This document shows positions 7,215 to 15,309 of a stretch of 64,000 nucleotides of DNA, piece after piece. Both the position numbers and the translations under genes were made by a program. Origin of the DNA: Couchioplanes azureus (GTDB taxonomy: Bacteria; Actinomycetota; Actinomycetes; Mycobacteriales; Micromonosporaceae); contig NZ_BMQY01000005.1 of the NCBI RefSeq assembly GCF_014648355.1, positions 124,001 through 188,000 of the forward strand, given 5' to 3'. The notes under the pieces were generated by a model. The model had not been told where the DNA came from and made no database searches. It saw only the letters and a list, made by a program, of their open reading frames with translations. Positions within the stretch are counted from its first letter, which is position 1. Each line of letters begins with the position of its first letter.

Positions 7215-8321
7215 GTGAATACCGGTGCGGCCGAGGTGGTGGTGGTCGGCGGCGGGGTGGTCGGAGTCAGCGTGCTCTACCACCTGGCGCTGGCCGGTTG
7301 CCGCTCGGCCGTCCTGCTCGAGCGTGCGGAGCTCGGCAGCGGCTCGACCGGCGCCGCCGCCGGAGGCTTCCGGGCCCAGTTCTCGGACCCGCTGAACATC
7401 GCCGTCGCGCTCGACAGCAACGCCGTCTTCCGGCGGTTCCGGGACACCTTCGGCGTCGACATCGGACTCCGCGAGGTGGGCTACCTGTTCCTGCTGAGGG
7501 AGTCCGACGTCGCCGCGTTCCGGTCGTCCACGGCGGTGCAGCGCGCCGCGGGCGTACCCGTGCAATGGCTGGAGCCGCGCGAGGCCGCGCGGCTGGTGCC
7601 GGGGCTGGCCACCGACGACCTCGCCGCCGCCACCTACTGCCCGACGGACGGCCTGGCCACCCCGCAAGCGGTGGTGGCCGGCTACGCCGCGGCGGCGCGC
7701 GGTCTCGGCGCGACCATCGAGCAGGGACGTACGGTCCGGGCGATCCTCACCGGCGCCGGCCGCGTCACCGGCGTCCGGACGGACTCCGGCGATCTGCACG
7801 CCCCCACGGTGATCCTGACGGCCGGAGTCTGGTCACCCGCGCTCGCCGCCACGGCCGGGCTGGCCCTGCCGGTGACGCCGCAGCGGCGCTACGTCTACTT
7901 CGCCGACGCCCCGCCGGCGATCGGCCCGGACTGCCCGCTGACCATCGACTTCGCGACCAGCCTGTACTTCCACGGCGAGCGCACCGGCCTCATCATGGGC
8001 GGCCCGTGGCCCACCGCCGAGGAACTGGCCGAGCCCGCCGTCCGGCGTCTGCCGGCCCTCGCCGACGTCGGGATCCGCAGCCAGTGGTCCGGCCTGTACG
8101 AGATGAGCCCCGACCACAACGCCGTCGTGGGCGCCTGCAGCACGCCGGCGGGACTCCTCTACGCCACCGGCTTCTCCGGCCACGGATTCCAGCAGGCGCC
8201 CACCGTCGGCCGCTGTCTCGCCGCGCTCGCGCTCGGCCTGGCGCCACCGCTCGACCTGTCCGCGCTGAGCGTGCAGCGATTCGGCGCCGCGGCCGCCCGC
8301 CCCGAACTCAACCTGGTGTAG
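7215..8321 (+). CDS. FAD-dependent oxidoreductase, DAO/sarcosine oxidase-beta-like
   Basis: A 368-aa flavoprotein of the D-amino-acid-oxidase fold. The N-terminal Rossmann motif EVVVVGGGVVGVSVLYHLA with the following ERAELGSGSTGAAAGG binds FAD. The C-terminal GLYEMSPDHNAVVG and ATGFSGHGFQQAP close the flavin site, as in sarcosine oxidase beta subunits and related amine oxidases. Start GTG 7215 is chosen because the fold begins about eight residues later; the frame stays open to 6903, so an earlier start is possible. It is the first of three plus-strand genes, the next two being saccharopine dehydrogenase-like. Oxidation of a secondary amino acid such as saccharopine or pipecolate is a hypothesis from context. 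Confidence 0.82.
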   Translation: MNTGAAEVVVVGGGVVGVSVLYHLALAGCRSAVLLERAELGSGSTGAAAGGFRAQFSDPLNIAVALDSNAVFRRFRDTFGVDIGLREVGYLFLLRESDVAAFRSSTAVQRAAGVPVQWLEPREAARLVPGLATDDLAAATYCPTDGLATPQAVVAGYAAAARGLGATIEQGRTVRAILTGAGRVTGVRTDSGDLHAPTVILTAGVWSPALAATAGLALPVTPQRRYVYFADAPPAIGPDCPLTIDFATSLYFHGERTGLIMGGPWPTAEELAEPAVRRLPALADVGIRSQWSGLYEMSPDHNAVVGACSTPAGLLYATGFSGHGFQQAPTVGRCLAALALGLAPPLDLSALSVQRFGAAAARPELNLV

Positions 8322-8380
8322 AGACGGGCGCATGCTCTACCCCACGACCGCACCGACCGACCAGGTGAACCGGAGTGACC

Positions 8381-9418
8381 ATGCTTGAGTTGTGGATCCG
8401 ACACGAGACGCGCGTATCCGAGCGGCGCTGCGCGCTCAGCCCCGCGGACGCGGGGACGCTGATCCGCCGCGGGGCCCGGATCACCGTCGAGGAGTCGCCG
8501 CAGCGGATCTATCCGCTCGCCGACTACGTCGCGCAGGGCTGCGCCACCGCCCCGGCGGGCAGCTGGGTGCACGCGCCGTCGCAGGCCGTCGTCCTCGGCC
8601 TGAAGGAACTGCCCGACGAACCGGCCGAGCTGCGGCACCGGCATGTGTTCTTCGGGCACGCGTACAAGGGCCAGCCCGGTGCGCGCCGCCTGCTGGAGCG
8701 ATTCCGCGCGGGTGGCGGCATGCTGCTCGACCTGGAACAGCTCGCCGACGACGCGGGACGCCGCCACGCGGCCTTCGGCTACTGGGCCGGCTTCGTGGGG
8801 GCGGCGCTGGGGGTGCTCCAGCGGCACGGCGACCTGAGTGCGCCCCTCCAGCCGACCACCAGCGCGGAACTGGTGGAGAGACTGCGGCAGTACCGCACGC
8901 GGCCGAACGGCGCCGCACTGGTGATCGGCGCGCTCGGCCGCAGCGGCCGGGGCGCCGCCGACGCCCTCGCCGAAGCCGGAGTCCCCACCACCCGGTGGGA
9001 CCTCGCGGAGACCCGCCACCTGGACCGTGCCGCTCTGCTGCGGCACGACCTGCTGGTCAACGCCGTCCTGACCGGCCCCGGCACCGAGCCCTTCCTCCGG
9101 CGTGCGGACCTGGCGGACCCCGGTTGCCGCCTGCGCTGCGTCGTCGACGTCAGCTGCGACCCGGGTTCGCCGTACAACGCGCTTCCGATCTACGACACCG
9201 TCACGACCTGGGAGGCACCGGCGACCACCGCCGGGCCGGTCGCCGTCATCGCGATCGACAACCTGCCGTCCCTGCTGCCGAAGGACGCCACCGACAGCTT
9301 CTCCGCGGACCTGTGGCCGCACCTGATGGACCTCGACGGGCTCGGCGGCTCGTGGCGACGCTGTGCGGCGGCCTACCGGGCCGCCGTCGAAACCTTGACG
9401 ACAAGCGAGGTGCCCTGA
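8381..9418 (+). CDS. Saccharopine dehydrogenase (NAD+, L-lysine-forming)-like, LYS1 type
   Basis: A 345-aa protein resembling fungal LYS1. The substrate-site region matches well: LGLKELP carries Lys75 (yeast Lys77) and VFFGHAYKGQ carries His93 (yeast His96), both catalytic in yeast. DLEQLADDAGRRHAAFGYWAGFVGAALG follows as in the family. It would interconvert saccharopine with lysine plus 2-oxoglutarate. ATG 8381 follows GGAG by five bases; GTG 8375 with AGGTGA upstream is an equally possible start. Bacteria usually make lysine by the diaminopimelate route, so this gene beside a LYS9-like gene is unusual and probably serves catabolism or a specialised product. Confidence 0.82.
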   Translation: MLELWIRHETRVSERRCALSPADAGTLIRRGARITVEESPQRIYPLADYVAQGCATAPAGSWVHAPSQAVVLGLKELPDEPAELRHRHVFFGHAYKGQPGARRLLERFRAGGGMLLDLEQLADDAGRRHAAFGYWAGFVGAALGVLQRHGDLSAPLQPTTSAELVERLRQYRTRPNGAALVIGALGRSGRGAADALAEAGVPTTRWDLAETRHLDRAALLRHDLLVNAVLTGPGTEPFLRRADLADPGCRLRCVVDVSCDPGSPYNALPIYDTVTTWEAPATTAGPVAVIAIDNLPSLLPKDATDSFSADLWPHLMDLDGLGGSWRRCAAAYRAAVETLTTSEVP

Positions 9419-9419
9419 C

Positions 9420-10562
9420 ATGACGGATCCACTCCCCGCCCGCGGGGTGGTGCACTGGGTCGGCGCGGGACGTTCCAGCGGAGCCGGGATCGTCACCCTC
9501 ACCGAGCACGCGGCCGTGACCCTCTGGGCCCGCAAGCCGGAACGCGCGCACGATCTGGCCGACCGCCTGGCGCTGACCGGCCGGGTCGGCGTCCGGCCGC
9601 TCGACGAGCTCGCCGGCACCGTACGCGCGGGCGACGTGGTGGTGTCGATGCTGCCCGCGACCGAGCACGGCAGCCTCCTCCGCCTCTGCCTCGACCGGGG
9701 CGCGCACTTCGCGAACACCAGCTACCTGTCCGACGACATCGCCGCCGCGGCCGGGTCGCTGGCCGCGGCCGGGCTGGTAGCCGTCGTCGAGGCGGGCCTC
9801 GACCCGGGGATCGACCATCTCATGGCGCACCGCCTGGTGGCCGACGGCCGGCGGGCGATCGGCGACGACGCCGTCGCCGAGTTCACCTCGTACTGTGGCG
9901 GGCTGCCCGCGGTCCCGAACGAGTTCCGGTACCGGTTCTCGTGGGCCCCGCGTGGAGTGCTCCGGGCCCTGCTGAACGAGGCCCGGTTCATCGACGGCGG
10001 CGATGTGCGCACGGTCGCCCGTCCCTGGCAGGCCATCACGCCGGTCACCCTCGACGGTGAGCGCTTCGAGGGCTACCCCAACCGCGACAGCACGACGGCG
10101 ATCGCGCAGTACGCGCTCCCCGCGGGGTGGCGTCTCGACCGCTTCGTCCGCGGCACCCTGCGGCTGGACGGCTGGTCCACGGCGTGGGCCGAGGTCTTCC
10201 GGCAGCTGGAAGAGGGCGACGGCGCACGAGTGGACGCGCTGGCGGACGAGCTCGCCGCGCGCTATCCGGCCACCGCCCAGGATCACGACCGGGTGGTGCT
10301 CCACACCAGACTGTCGCTGCGCACTCCGGAGGGCCGGAGGTGGGCCGAGGCCTACAGTCTCGACGTCCAGGGCGACGCCACCGGCTCGGCCATGGCCAGG
10401 TGCGTGTCGCTCACGCTGGCCGCCGCCGTCCGCGAGATCCTCGACGGCCGGGTCGCGCCCGGCCTGCACCAGGCGGCATCCGAACCGGACCGGGTCGACC
10501 GCTGGTGGCGCCACCTCGCCGAGGCCGGCCTGACCATCCACCACACCTCGGTGCGGGCGTGA
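9420..10562 (+). CDS. Saccharopine dehydrogenase (glutamate-forming)/saccharopine reductase-like, LYS9 type
   Basis: A 380-aa protein of the saccharopine reductase/homospermidine synthase family. It has an N-terminal NAD(P)-binding segment (VHWVGAGRSSGAG), the conserved NTSYLSDDI and VEAGLDPGIDHLMA stretches, and SYCGGLPAV followed by YRFSWAPRGVL, which are hallmark regions of LYS9. It should interconvert saccharopine with glutamate plus aminoadipate semialdehyde. ATG 9420 lies one base after the stop of the LYS1-like gene, so the two are almost certainly one operon. With the LYS1 homologue it completes a reversible lysine-to-aminoadipate-semialdehyde route. Confidence 0.85.
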   Translation: MTDPLPARGVVHWVGAGRSSGAGIVTLTEHAAVTLWARKPERAHDLADRLALTGRVGVRPLDELAGTVRAGDVVVSMLPATEHGSLLRLCLDRGAHFANTSYLSDDIAAAAGSLAAAGLVAVVEAGLDPGIDHLMAHRLVADGRRAIGDDAVAEFTSYCGGLPAVPNEFRYRFSWAPRGVLRALLNEARFIDGGDVRTVARPWQAITPVTLDGERFEGYPNRDSTTAIAQYALPAGWRLDRFVRGTLRLDGWSTAWAEVFRQLEEGDGARVDALADELAARYPATAQDHDRVVLHTRLSLRTPEGRRWAEAYSLDVQGDATGSAMARCVSLTLAAAVREILDGRVAPGLHQAASEPDRVDRWWRHLAEAGLTIHHTSVRA

Positions 10563-10566
10563 CCCC

Positions 10567-11055
10567 TCAGGCCACCTCGGCGGGCGTGCCCGCGGTGACC
10601 CGGACCAGCTCGTCGTACGTGGTCCGGAAGATCGCGCGGGGCACGCCGCCGGCCGCCCAGACCTCTGGATACCGCCCCAGCGCGGTGTCGATCAGCGTGC
10701 GTACCGGCCGCGGGTGACCCAGCGGCGCGACCCCGCCGATCGGCTGGCCCGTGTGCTCGCGGACGAACTCCGGCGACGCCCGGCGCAGTTTGGCGACGCC
10801 CAGGGCGGCCGCCACCTTCGCGGTGTCCACCCGGTGCGCCCCGGACGTCAGCACGAGCAGCGGCTCCCCGTCGGCGTCGAAGACCAGCGAGTTCGCGATC
10901 TGGCCGACGCTCACCCCGAGCGCGGCGGCCGCGGCGGCCGCGGTGTGCACCGCCTCGTCCAGAATGATCACTCGCGGCGCCGAGCCGTCGGCCGTCCGCG
11001 CGCCCGCCGCGTCCAGGGTGGCCTGCACGGCGATCACGCTGGCGTGGTTCTCCAT
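10567..11055 (-). CDS. YbaK/EbsC-family aminoacyl-tRNA deacylase
   Basis: A 162-aa single-domain protein of the YbaK/ProX editing family. Typical stretches are AAAAALGVSVGQIANSLVF (45-63), LVLTSGAHRVDTAKVAAALG (68-86) and GQPIGGVAPLGH (103-114), the last forming the substrate pocket. Members hydrolyse mis-charged aminoacyl-tRNA such as Cys-tRNA(Pro) or Ala-tRNA(Pro). It converges with the saccharopine gene with a four-base gap and is probably not part of that cluster. Which tRNA is edited cannot be told. Confidence 0.88.
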   Translation of the reverse strand: MENHASVIAVQATLDAAGARTADGSAPRVIILDEAVHTAAAAAAALGVSVGQIANSLVFDADGEPLLVLTSGAHRVDTAKVAAALGVAKLRRASPEFVREHTGQPIGGVAPLGHPRPVRTLIDTALGRYPEVWAAGGVPRAIFRTTYDELVRVTAGTPAEVA

Positions 11056-11234
11056 GCCGGCAGTCTAGAGACGAATCACCGGCCGGGAACGTCCGGCAGC
11101 CGGGTCGGGGTCTGCCCGGACCTGCAAGGTTGCAGGATGTGCGGCCGGGTCGGTGGCCCTAGAGTTCCCCGCGTCGCAGGTTCGGTCATGCGCGCAGTAA
11201 TGACGGGGGCGCGGACATGACCGGTCCTGCCGCG

Positions 11235-11270
11235 GGGAAGCGACTGCGTCTGTCCTGACGGTCGCTTCCC
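11235..11270. other. Hairpin with perfect 10-bp stem in the gap upstream of the YbaK gene
   Basis: GGGAAGCGAC (11235-11244) is complementary to GTCGCTTCCC (11261-11270) with a 16-base loop. It lies in the 320-bp gap between the YbaK gene and the nucleotide-sugar dehydrogenase gene, both minus strand. A plus-strand 13-codon ORF (ATG 11217, TGA 11256-11258) overlaps the left arm. Attenuator, small RNA or relic are all possible. The rest of the gap shows nothing else except the terminator at its right end. Confidence 0.3.
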
Positions 11271-11316
11271 GCCCGGACGGCGGTCGACGCGGCCGGCCGC
11301 CGATCGAAGACCCCCC

Positions 11317-11358
11317 ACAGAAAAGGGCCGAACCCGATCCCGGGTCCGGCCCTTTCTG
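11317..11358 (-). terminator. Intrinsic terminator after the nucleotide-sugar dehydrogenase gene
   Basis: A long inverted repeat: ACAGAAAAGGGCCG on the left pairs with CGGCCCTTTCTGT on the right, with an inner CCCG/CGGG extension. It lies 18 bases past the stop of the 11376-12632 gene. The A-run and T-run at the stem ends make it work in either direction. Confidence 0.8.
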
Positions 11359-11375
11359 TCACGCGCGCCGGCGCG

Positions 11376-12632
11376 CTACAGGCGAAGAGCGTCGTCCGTG
11401 GTGGTGACGCCGCGTGTGTCGAAGAAGCGCTTCGCCGTCGCGGCGAGCTTGTCCGGGTCGTAGTCGCGGTGGTTCTGGACGAGGATGACCAGGTCCGCGG
11501 CGGCGACCGCGCCCTCCAGGTCGTCCACCTTCATGGCGTCCACGCCCGGCCGCCACTCCGCCACGTACGGGTCGTGGTAGCTGATCTTCGCACCGAGGTT
11601 GCCCAGGTCCCGGGCGAGCGGGACGGCCGGGGACTCGCGCTCGTCGGCGATGTTCGCCTTGTACGTGATGCCCAGCAGCAGGATGTTCGCGCCGGTCGTC
11701 GCCAGGCCCGCCTCGTTGAGGATGTTCTGCGCGCGCCGTGCCACGTAGGCCGGCATCGTGGCGTTGATCTCCTGCGCCAGCTCGACGAACCGGAACGGGT
11801 AGCCCAGGCGTACGCGCACGTTGTGGCTCAGGTAGTTCGGGTCGATCGGGATGCAGTGACCGCCCACGCCCGGCCCGGGGTAGAAGGCCTGGAACCCGAA
11901 CGGCTTGCTGGACGCCGCCCGGATGACGTCCCACAGGTCGATGTCGAGCCGGTGGCAGAACTTGGCCATCTCGTTGACGAGCGCGATGTTGACGTGCCGG
12001 TAGGTGTTCTCGAGCAGCTTGGCCGTCTCGGCCTCCCGGGTGCCCTTGGTCCGCACCACCGTGTCGACGAACCGGCCGTACAGGGCGGCCGCGGCCTCGG
12101 TGCAGGCCGGCGTGTGGCCGCCGACGACCTTGGGCGTGTTGCGCGGGCCGAACTTCTCGTTGCCCGGGTCGATGCGCTCCGGCGAGAACGCCAGGTGGAA
12201 GTCCTGGCCGGCGACGAGGCCGCCGGCCTCGAGGATGGGACGCACCAGTTCGTCGGTGGTGCCCGGATAGGTCGTCGACTCGAGGATGACGAGCATCCCG
12301 GGCTGCAGGTTGCGCGCGACGGCGTCCGTGGCCGACTGGACGGCGCCGAGGTCGGGGCCGCCCTCTTCGAGCAGCGGCGTCGGGACGCAGATGACGGCCG
12401 CCTTCGCCGTGGCGATCTCGCGTTCGTCGACCGTGGCGCGGAAGCCGCTCTTCCTCATCTCCGCGATGTCGTCGTCGGAGAGATCGTCGACATGGGACCG
12501 GCCGGCGTTGAGCGACTCCACCAACCCCTGGTTGACGTCGAAGCCGATCACGGACATACCGGCCCGGGTCGCCTCACGAGCCAGCGGAAGGCCCACGTAT
12601 CCGAGCCCGAGAATTACTATGTCGACAGCCAC
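11376..12632 (-). CDS. UDP-sugar 6-dehydrogenase (WbpA/UDP-N-acetylhexosamine dehydrogenase type)
   Basis: A 418-aa nucleotide-sugar dehydrogenase oxidising C6 of a UDP-hexose to the uronic acid with two NAD+. It shows the N-terminal NAD site VILGLGYVGLPLA, VPTPL (83-87), ESTTYPGTT (118-126), the active-site Cys260 in PGPGVGGHCIPIDP and a C-terminal ITYKANIADERESPA segment typical of the WbpA/WecC branch. GTG 12632 is preceded by AAAGGAG. It follows the GT2/GH26 genes after 112 bp and most likely supplies the uronic-acid donor for that polysaccharide. The precise sugar cannot be fixed. Confidence 0.88.
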   Translation of the reverse strand: MAVDIVILGLGYVGLPLAREATRAGMSVIGFDVNQGLVESLNAGRSHVDDLSDDDIAEMRKSGFRATVDEREIATAKAAVICVPTPLLEEGGPDLGAVQSATDAVARNLQPGMLVILESTTYPGTTDELVRPILEAGGLVAGQDFHLAFSPERIDPGNEKFGPRNTPKVVGGHTPACTEAAAALYGRFVDTVVRTKGTREAETAKLLENTYRHVNIALVNEMAKFCHRLDIDLWDVIRAASSKPFGFQAFYPGPGVGGHCIPIDPNYLSHNVRVRLGYPFRFVELAQEINATMPAYVARRAQNILNEAGLATTGANILLLGITYKANIADERESPAVPLARDLGNLGAKISYHDPYVAEWRPGVDAMKVDDLEGAVAAADLVILVQNHRDYDPDKLAATAKRFFDTRGVTTTDDALRL

Positions 12633-12744
12633 GGTGACTCCTTTGTAACTGGGTGGATGGGCACCGTCCGCCCAGCCAGGTAAGCCGGTTCGGGCGGTCG
12701 GCGCCCGAACCGAGGTTGTGTCAGAGATTCGTCCGGAATCCGGC

Positions 12745-13755
12745 TCAATCGCCGGGAAGGCACCCCAGGTACGGGACGAGCGACTTCTTGAAGGCCTTCA
12801 AGTTGCCGGGGGTGTCGTCGAACCGCCAGTCCGCACTGGAATGCGGCGGCGGCGCCTGGGTCCAGATCATTCCGATGACGTTCGGGTGCTCGCGCAACCA
12901 GGGCCCCAGACTGGCGATCCAGTCGGCCTTGTGGGCCCCGGCCACGCCGGTCTCGGCGAGGATGACCGGCTTCTTCTTGTACGGGGCGAGAAGCTTCATG
13001 GTGGGATCGAACGTCTCGCTCGCCGACGGCTCGAAACCGAACACGGAGCTTCCGACCCCGTAACCGGTGAAGCCGACCAGGTCGACGTAGTCGTCACCCG
13101 GCCAGAACTGCGAGATGCCCTTGACCGTCGCGCCCCGGGCGATGTTCGGCGCCCAGAGCCAGAGGACGTTGGTCGCACCCGCCTTACGGAACAGGTCCAC
13201 CACGTGCCGCCATGCCTTGACGTACTGCCCCGGGGTGTTGCCGTTGACGCCCGCCGCCCACGGCGACCAGTTGCCGTTCATCTCCGGCGCATACCGGATG
13301 ACCACCAGGTCGCCGTACTCCACGACGGTGTCGGCGACGGCACGGAACTGCGCATCGCGCTTGCCCGCGGCGACCGCCGCCAGGGACCAGGACTTCTGCT
13401 CCACCTCCGAGCCGAGTTCCTTCGGCTGCACGGTGAGGAACGGAGTGCCCGCCGCCTCGGTCAGCCGGGACAACTCGAACGGAGCACCGATGGAGGCGTA
13501 GACACCGCGCCAGACCGGCCGGCATCCCGCCTCCTTCGCAATCTCGTCGGAGTCCTTCGCGGCTTCCTTCTCGGAGGTGACGCCGAAGGCCGGCTTCTCG
13601 GTCTTCAGCATCGCGACCGTGGCGCGGATCGCGCTAGGTCGCAGAGCCGGATCGGTCGCGCTCACCGCGGACTGACTGCCCTGGAAAGAAGATGGTGGTT
13701 TCGTCTCGCATCCAGCCAATAGCAGCAGCGGAAGCACTAGCAAGAACCGTTTCAT
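12745..13755 (-). CDS. GH26-like glycoside hydrolase lipoprotein
   Basis: A 336-aa secreted lipoprotein: signal peptide MKRFLLVLPLLLLAGC with lipobox LAGC (Cys16). The mature part looks like a GH26-type barrel. RYAPEMNGNWSPW has Glu158 as the putative acid/base, FTGYG follows, and ILAETG has Glu268 as the putative nucleophile. GGAGG five bases before ATG 13755 fixes the start. It probably trims or releases the polysaccharide made by the adjacent processive GT2, a common pairing in synthase-dependent systems. The first 122 bases overlap the glycosyltransferase frame, which is unusual. Exact glycan specificity is unknown. Confidence 0.8.
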   Translation of the reverse strand: MKRFLLVLPLLLLAGCETKPPSSFQGSQSAVSATDPALRPSAIRATVAMLKTEKPAFGVTSEKEAAKDSDEIAKEAGCRPVWRGVYASIGAPFELSRLTEAAGTPFLTVQPKELGSEVEQKSWSLAAVAAGKRDAQFRAVADTVVEYGDLVVIRYAPEMNGNWSPWAAGVNGNTPGQYVKAWRHVVDLFRKAGATNVLWLWAPNIARGATVKGISQFWPGDDYVDLVGFTGYGVGSSVFGFEPSASETFDPTMKLLAPYKKKPVILAETGVAGAHKADWIASLGPWLREHPNVIGMIWTQAPPPHSSADWRFDDTPGNLKAFKKSLVPYLGCLPGD

Positions 13756-15157
13756 GATCACCTCCGATGGCTACCTCGATCTGCTGGCGGGTGCCCCACT
13801 TGAAGCGCATGCAGGAAGCGATGGCCCAGAGCCGCCACACCCGCAGGACCGACCACTGCCACAGAGTCGCGACCGGGGCCAGCACCAGGAACCAGAACAG
13901 CTGCGCCGGCCGGCTCTGGTCGGACCGCCGGACCGTGAAGATACGCAACAGCTGGACGTAGCCGAAGACGATCAGCATCGCCAGCGTGATCCCCAGCATC
14001 TTGGCATCCGCCAGCAAGGCCTCCGTCCCGCCGCCGCGCGCCCAGGCGACGGCGTCGACCACCGGCTTGATGGCGATCAGCCAGCCCACGATGATGGTGG
14101 AGGCGATGGTCTGCACCCACTTCAGCGCGTGCAGCCAGTAGGCGATCCGGTCCAGGGGCAGGTACTTGAAACGCCAGAAGGACCGGATGAACGATCCGCG
14201 CAACCAGCGCAGGAACTGCCGGCGGTGGTTGCCGAGGCGTTCCGGCATGACGCAGAACGCGAAGGCGTTCGCCTGCTGGACCGTCTTGCCGCGCAGCAGC
14301 GCCTGGATCGTCAGGTAGGAGTCGTCGGAGAACTCGACGCGACGGCCGAAGAACTCCTCGTTCGCGTAGCCGTGCCGGCACTCGTCGATCACCCGGGCGC
14401 GGTAGAGCGAGATGCCGCCCGAGTTGACGAGCACCGAGCCCAGGGCCGACGTGGCGGACCTGTCGGTCAGCTGCGAGGCCGTGCAGATCAGGTCGACGGC
14501 CCGGGCGATCACGCCCTTGAGGTTGTAGGTGAGGAAGACCCCGGCGACCGACATGACCTCGGGATCGGCGAGCGGCTTGATCAGGTTTTCGAGCGCGTCC
14601 GGCGCGAGGCACGAGTCGGAGTCGATCGTGAGGTACGCGTCGGCCCAGCCGCCGAAGCGCAGGGACGCGGCGACGTGGGTCGCCCGCTTGCCCCGGTTGC
14701 GGTCGCGCACCCACACGAGCGGGACGCCCGCCTCGTTCGCGGCCTCGATCGCCCACAGCTCAGTGGGCAGATAGTCCACTTTGTTCGAGCCGTCGTCGCG
14801 TACGAAGATCGCGTCCGGAAGCCGCGACTGCCCGAGCAGGCCGCGAATGGTCGCGATGACCGCGTCCACGTCCTCGTTGTAGAGGGGGACGACTGCCACC
14901 ACCTTCAGCTTGGCCAGCGCGGCGACCTGCCGGGGGGTGACCCGCTTGGGCCGGTCGAAGGTCGCGAGCAGGAGCTGAAGAAAGAACATGAGGAACGCGA
15001 ACGCATAAACGACCTCGAACGCGGACACCTCGGTTTCGAAGTTCTGGAACCGGGTCGCGTGGTGGTACAGCCAGAGGGACGTGGCGCCCAGCATGAGGAT
15101 CACTGCGGGCAGCGCCCGGCCCGGGGTCCACCGCGCGGTCTTGGCCGCCTTGGTCAC
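13634..15157 (-). CDS. Processive family-2 glycosyltransferase (hyaluronan/cellulose synthase-like)
   Basis: A 507-aa membrane GT2. Two N-terminal helices (about 16-33 and 48-66) are followed by a cytosolic GT-A domain with DDGSN (121-125), the metal-binding DSD (179-181), FSDDS (277-280) and the processivity motif QFLRW (314-318). Three or four C-terminal helices then form a channel. It should polymerise and extrude a beta-linked glycan from UDP-sugars at the membrane. The GTG start at 15157 overlaps the stop of a 35-aa membrane ORF. The last 41 codons overlap the GH26 gene; the normal C-terminus may lie before this run-on. Confidence 0.87.
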   Translation of the reverse strand: MTKAAKTARWTPGRALPAVILMLGATSLWLYHHATRFQNFETEVSAFEVVYAFAFLMFFLQLLLATFDRPKRVTPRQVAALAKLKVVAVVPLYNEDVDAVIATIRGLLGQSRLPDAIFVRDDGSNKVDYLPTELWAIEAANEAGVPLVWVRDRNRGKRATHVAASLRFGGWADAYLTIDSDSCLAPDALENLIKPLADPEVMSVAGVFLTYNLKGVIARAVDLICTASQLTDRSATSALGSVLVNSGGISLYRARVIDECRHGYANEEFFGRRVEFSDDSYLTIQALLRGKTVQQANAFAFCVMPERLGNHRRQFLRWLRGSFIRSFWRFKYLPLDRIAYWLHALKWVQTIASTIIVGWLIAIKPVVDAVAWARGGGTEALLADAKMLGITLAMLIVFGYVQLLRIFTVRRSDQSRPAQLFWFLVLAPVATLWQWSVLRVWRLWAIASCMRFKWGTRQQIEVAIGGDHETVLASASAAAIGWMRDETTIFFPGQSVRGERDRSGSAT

Positions 15158-15261
15158 GGCTTCATCCCACGTCTCCAGAAGAGACGCACACTCACCGCAA
15201 AAATCGTCACCACGCCGACCGCGGCAAGCAGTATCTCGAACAATCCGAGGTGGTTGGGCAC
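15154..15261 (-). CDS. Small single-pass membrane protein (35 aa) upstream of the GT2
   Basis: GTG 15261 opens a 35-codon frame reading roughly MPNHLGLFEILLAAVGVV, then TIFAVSVRLFWRRGMKP. It contains one hydrophobic helix followed by a positive RLFWRR end, that is, a one-pass peptide with a basic cytosolic tail. Its TGA overlaps the GT2 GTG (GTGA), so translation is probably coupled. An in-frame GTG at 15309 would give 51 aa. Small membrane partners occur with several polysaccharide synthases; that role here is inferred from position only. Confidence 0.55.
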   Translation of the reverse strand: MPNHLGLFEILLAAVGVVTIFAVSVRLFWRRGMKP

Positions 15262-15309
15262 GTAATCCCCGCTTTCGTCGAACAGCGATCTCCCGAGGAG
15301 CGGGGGCAC

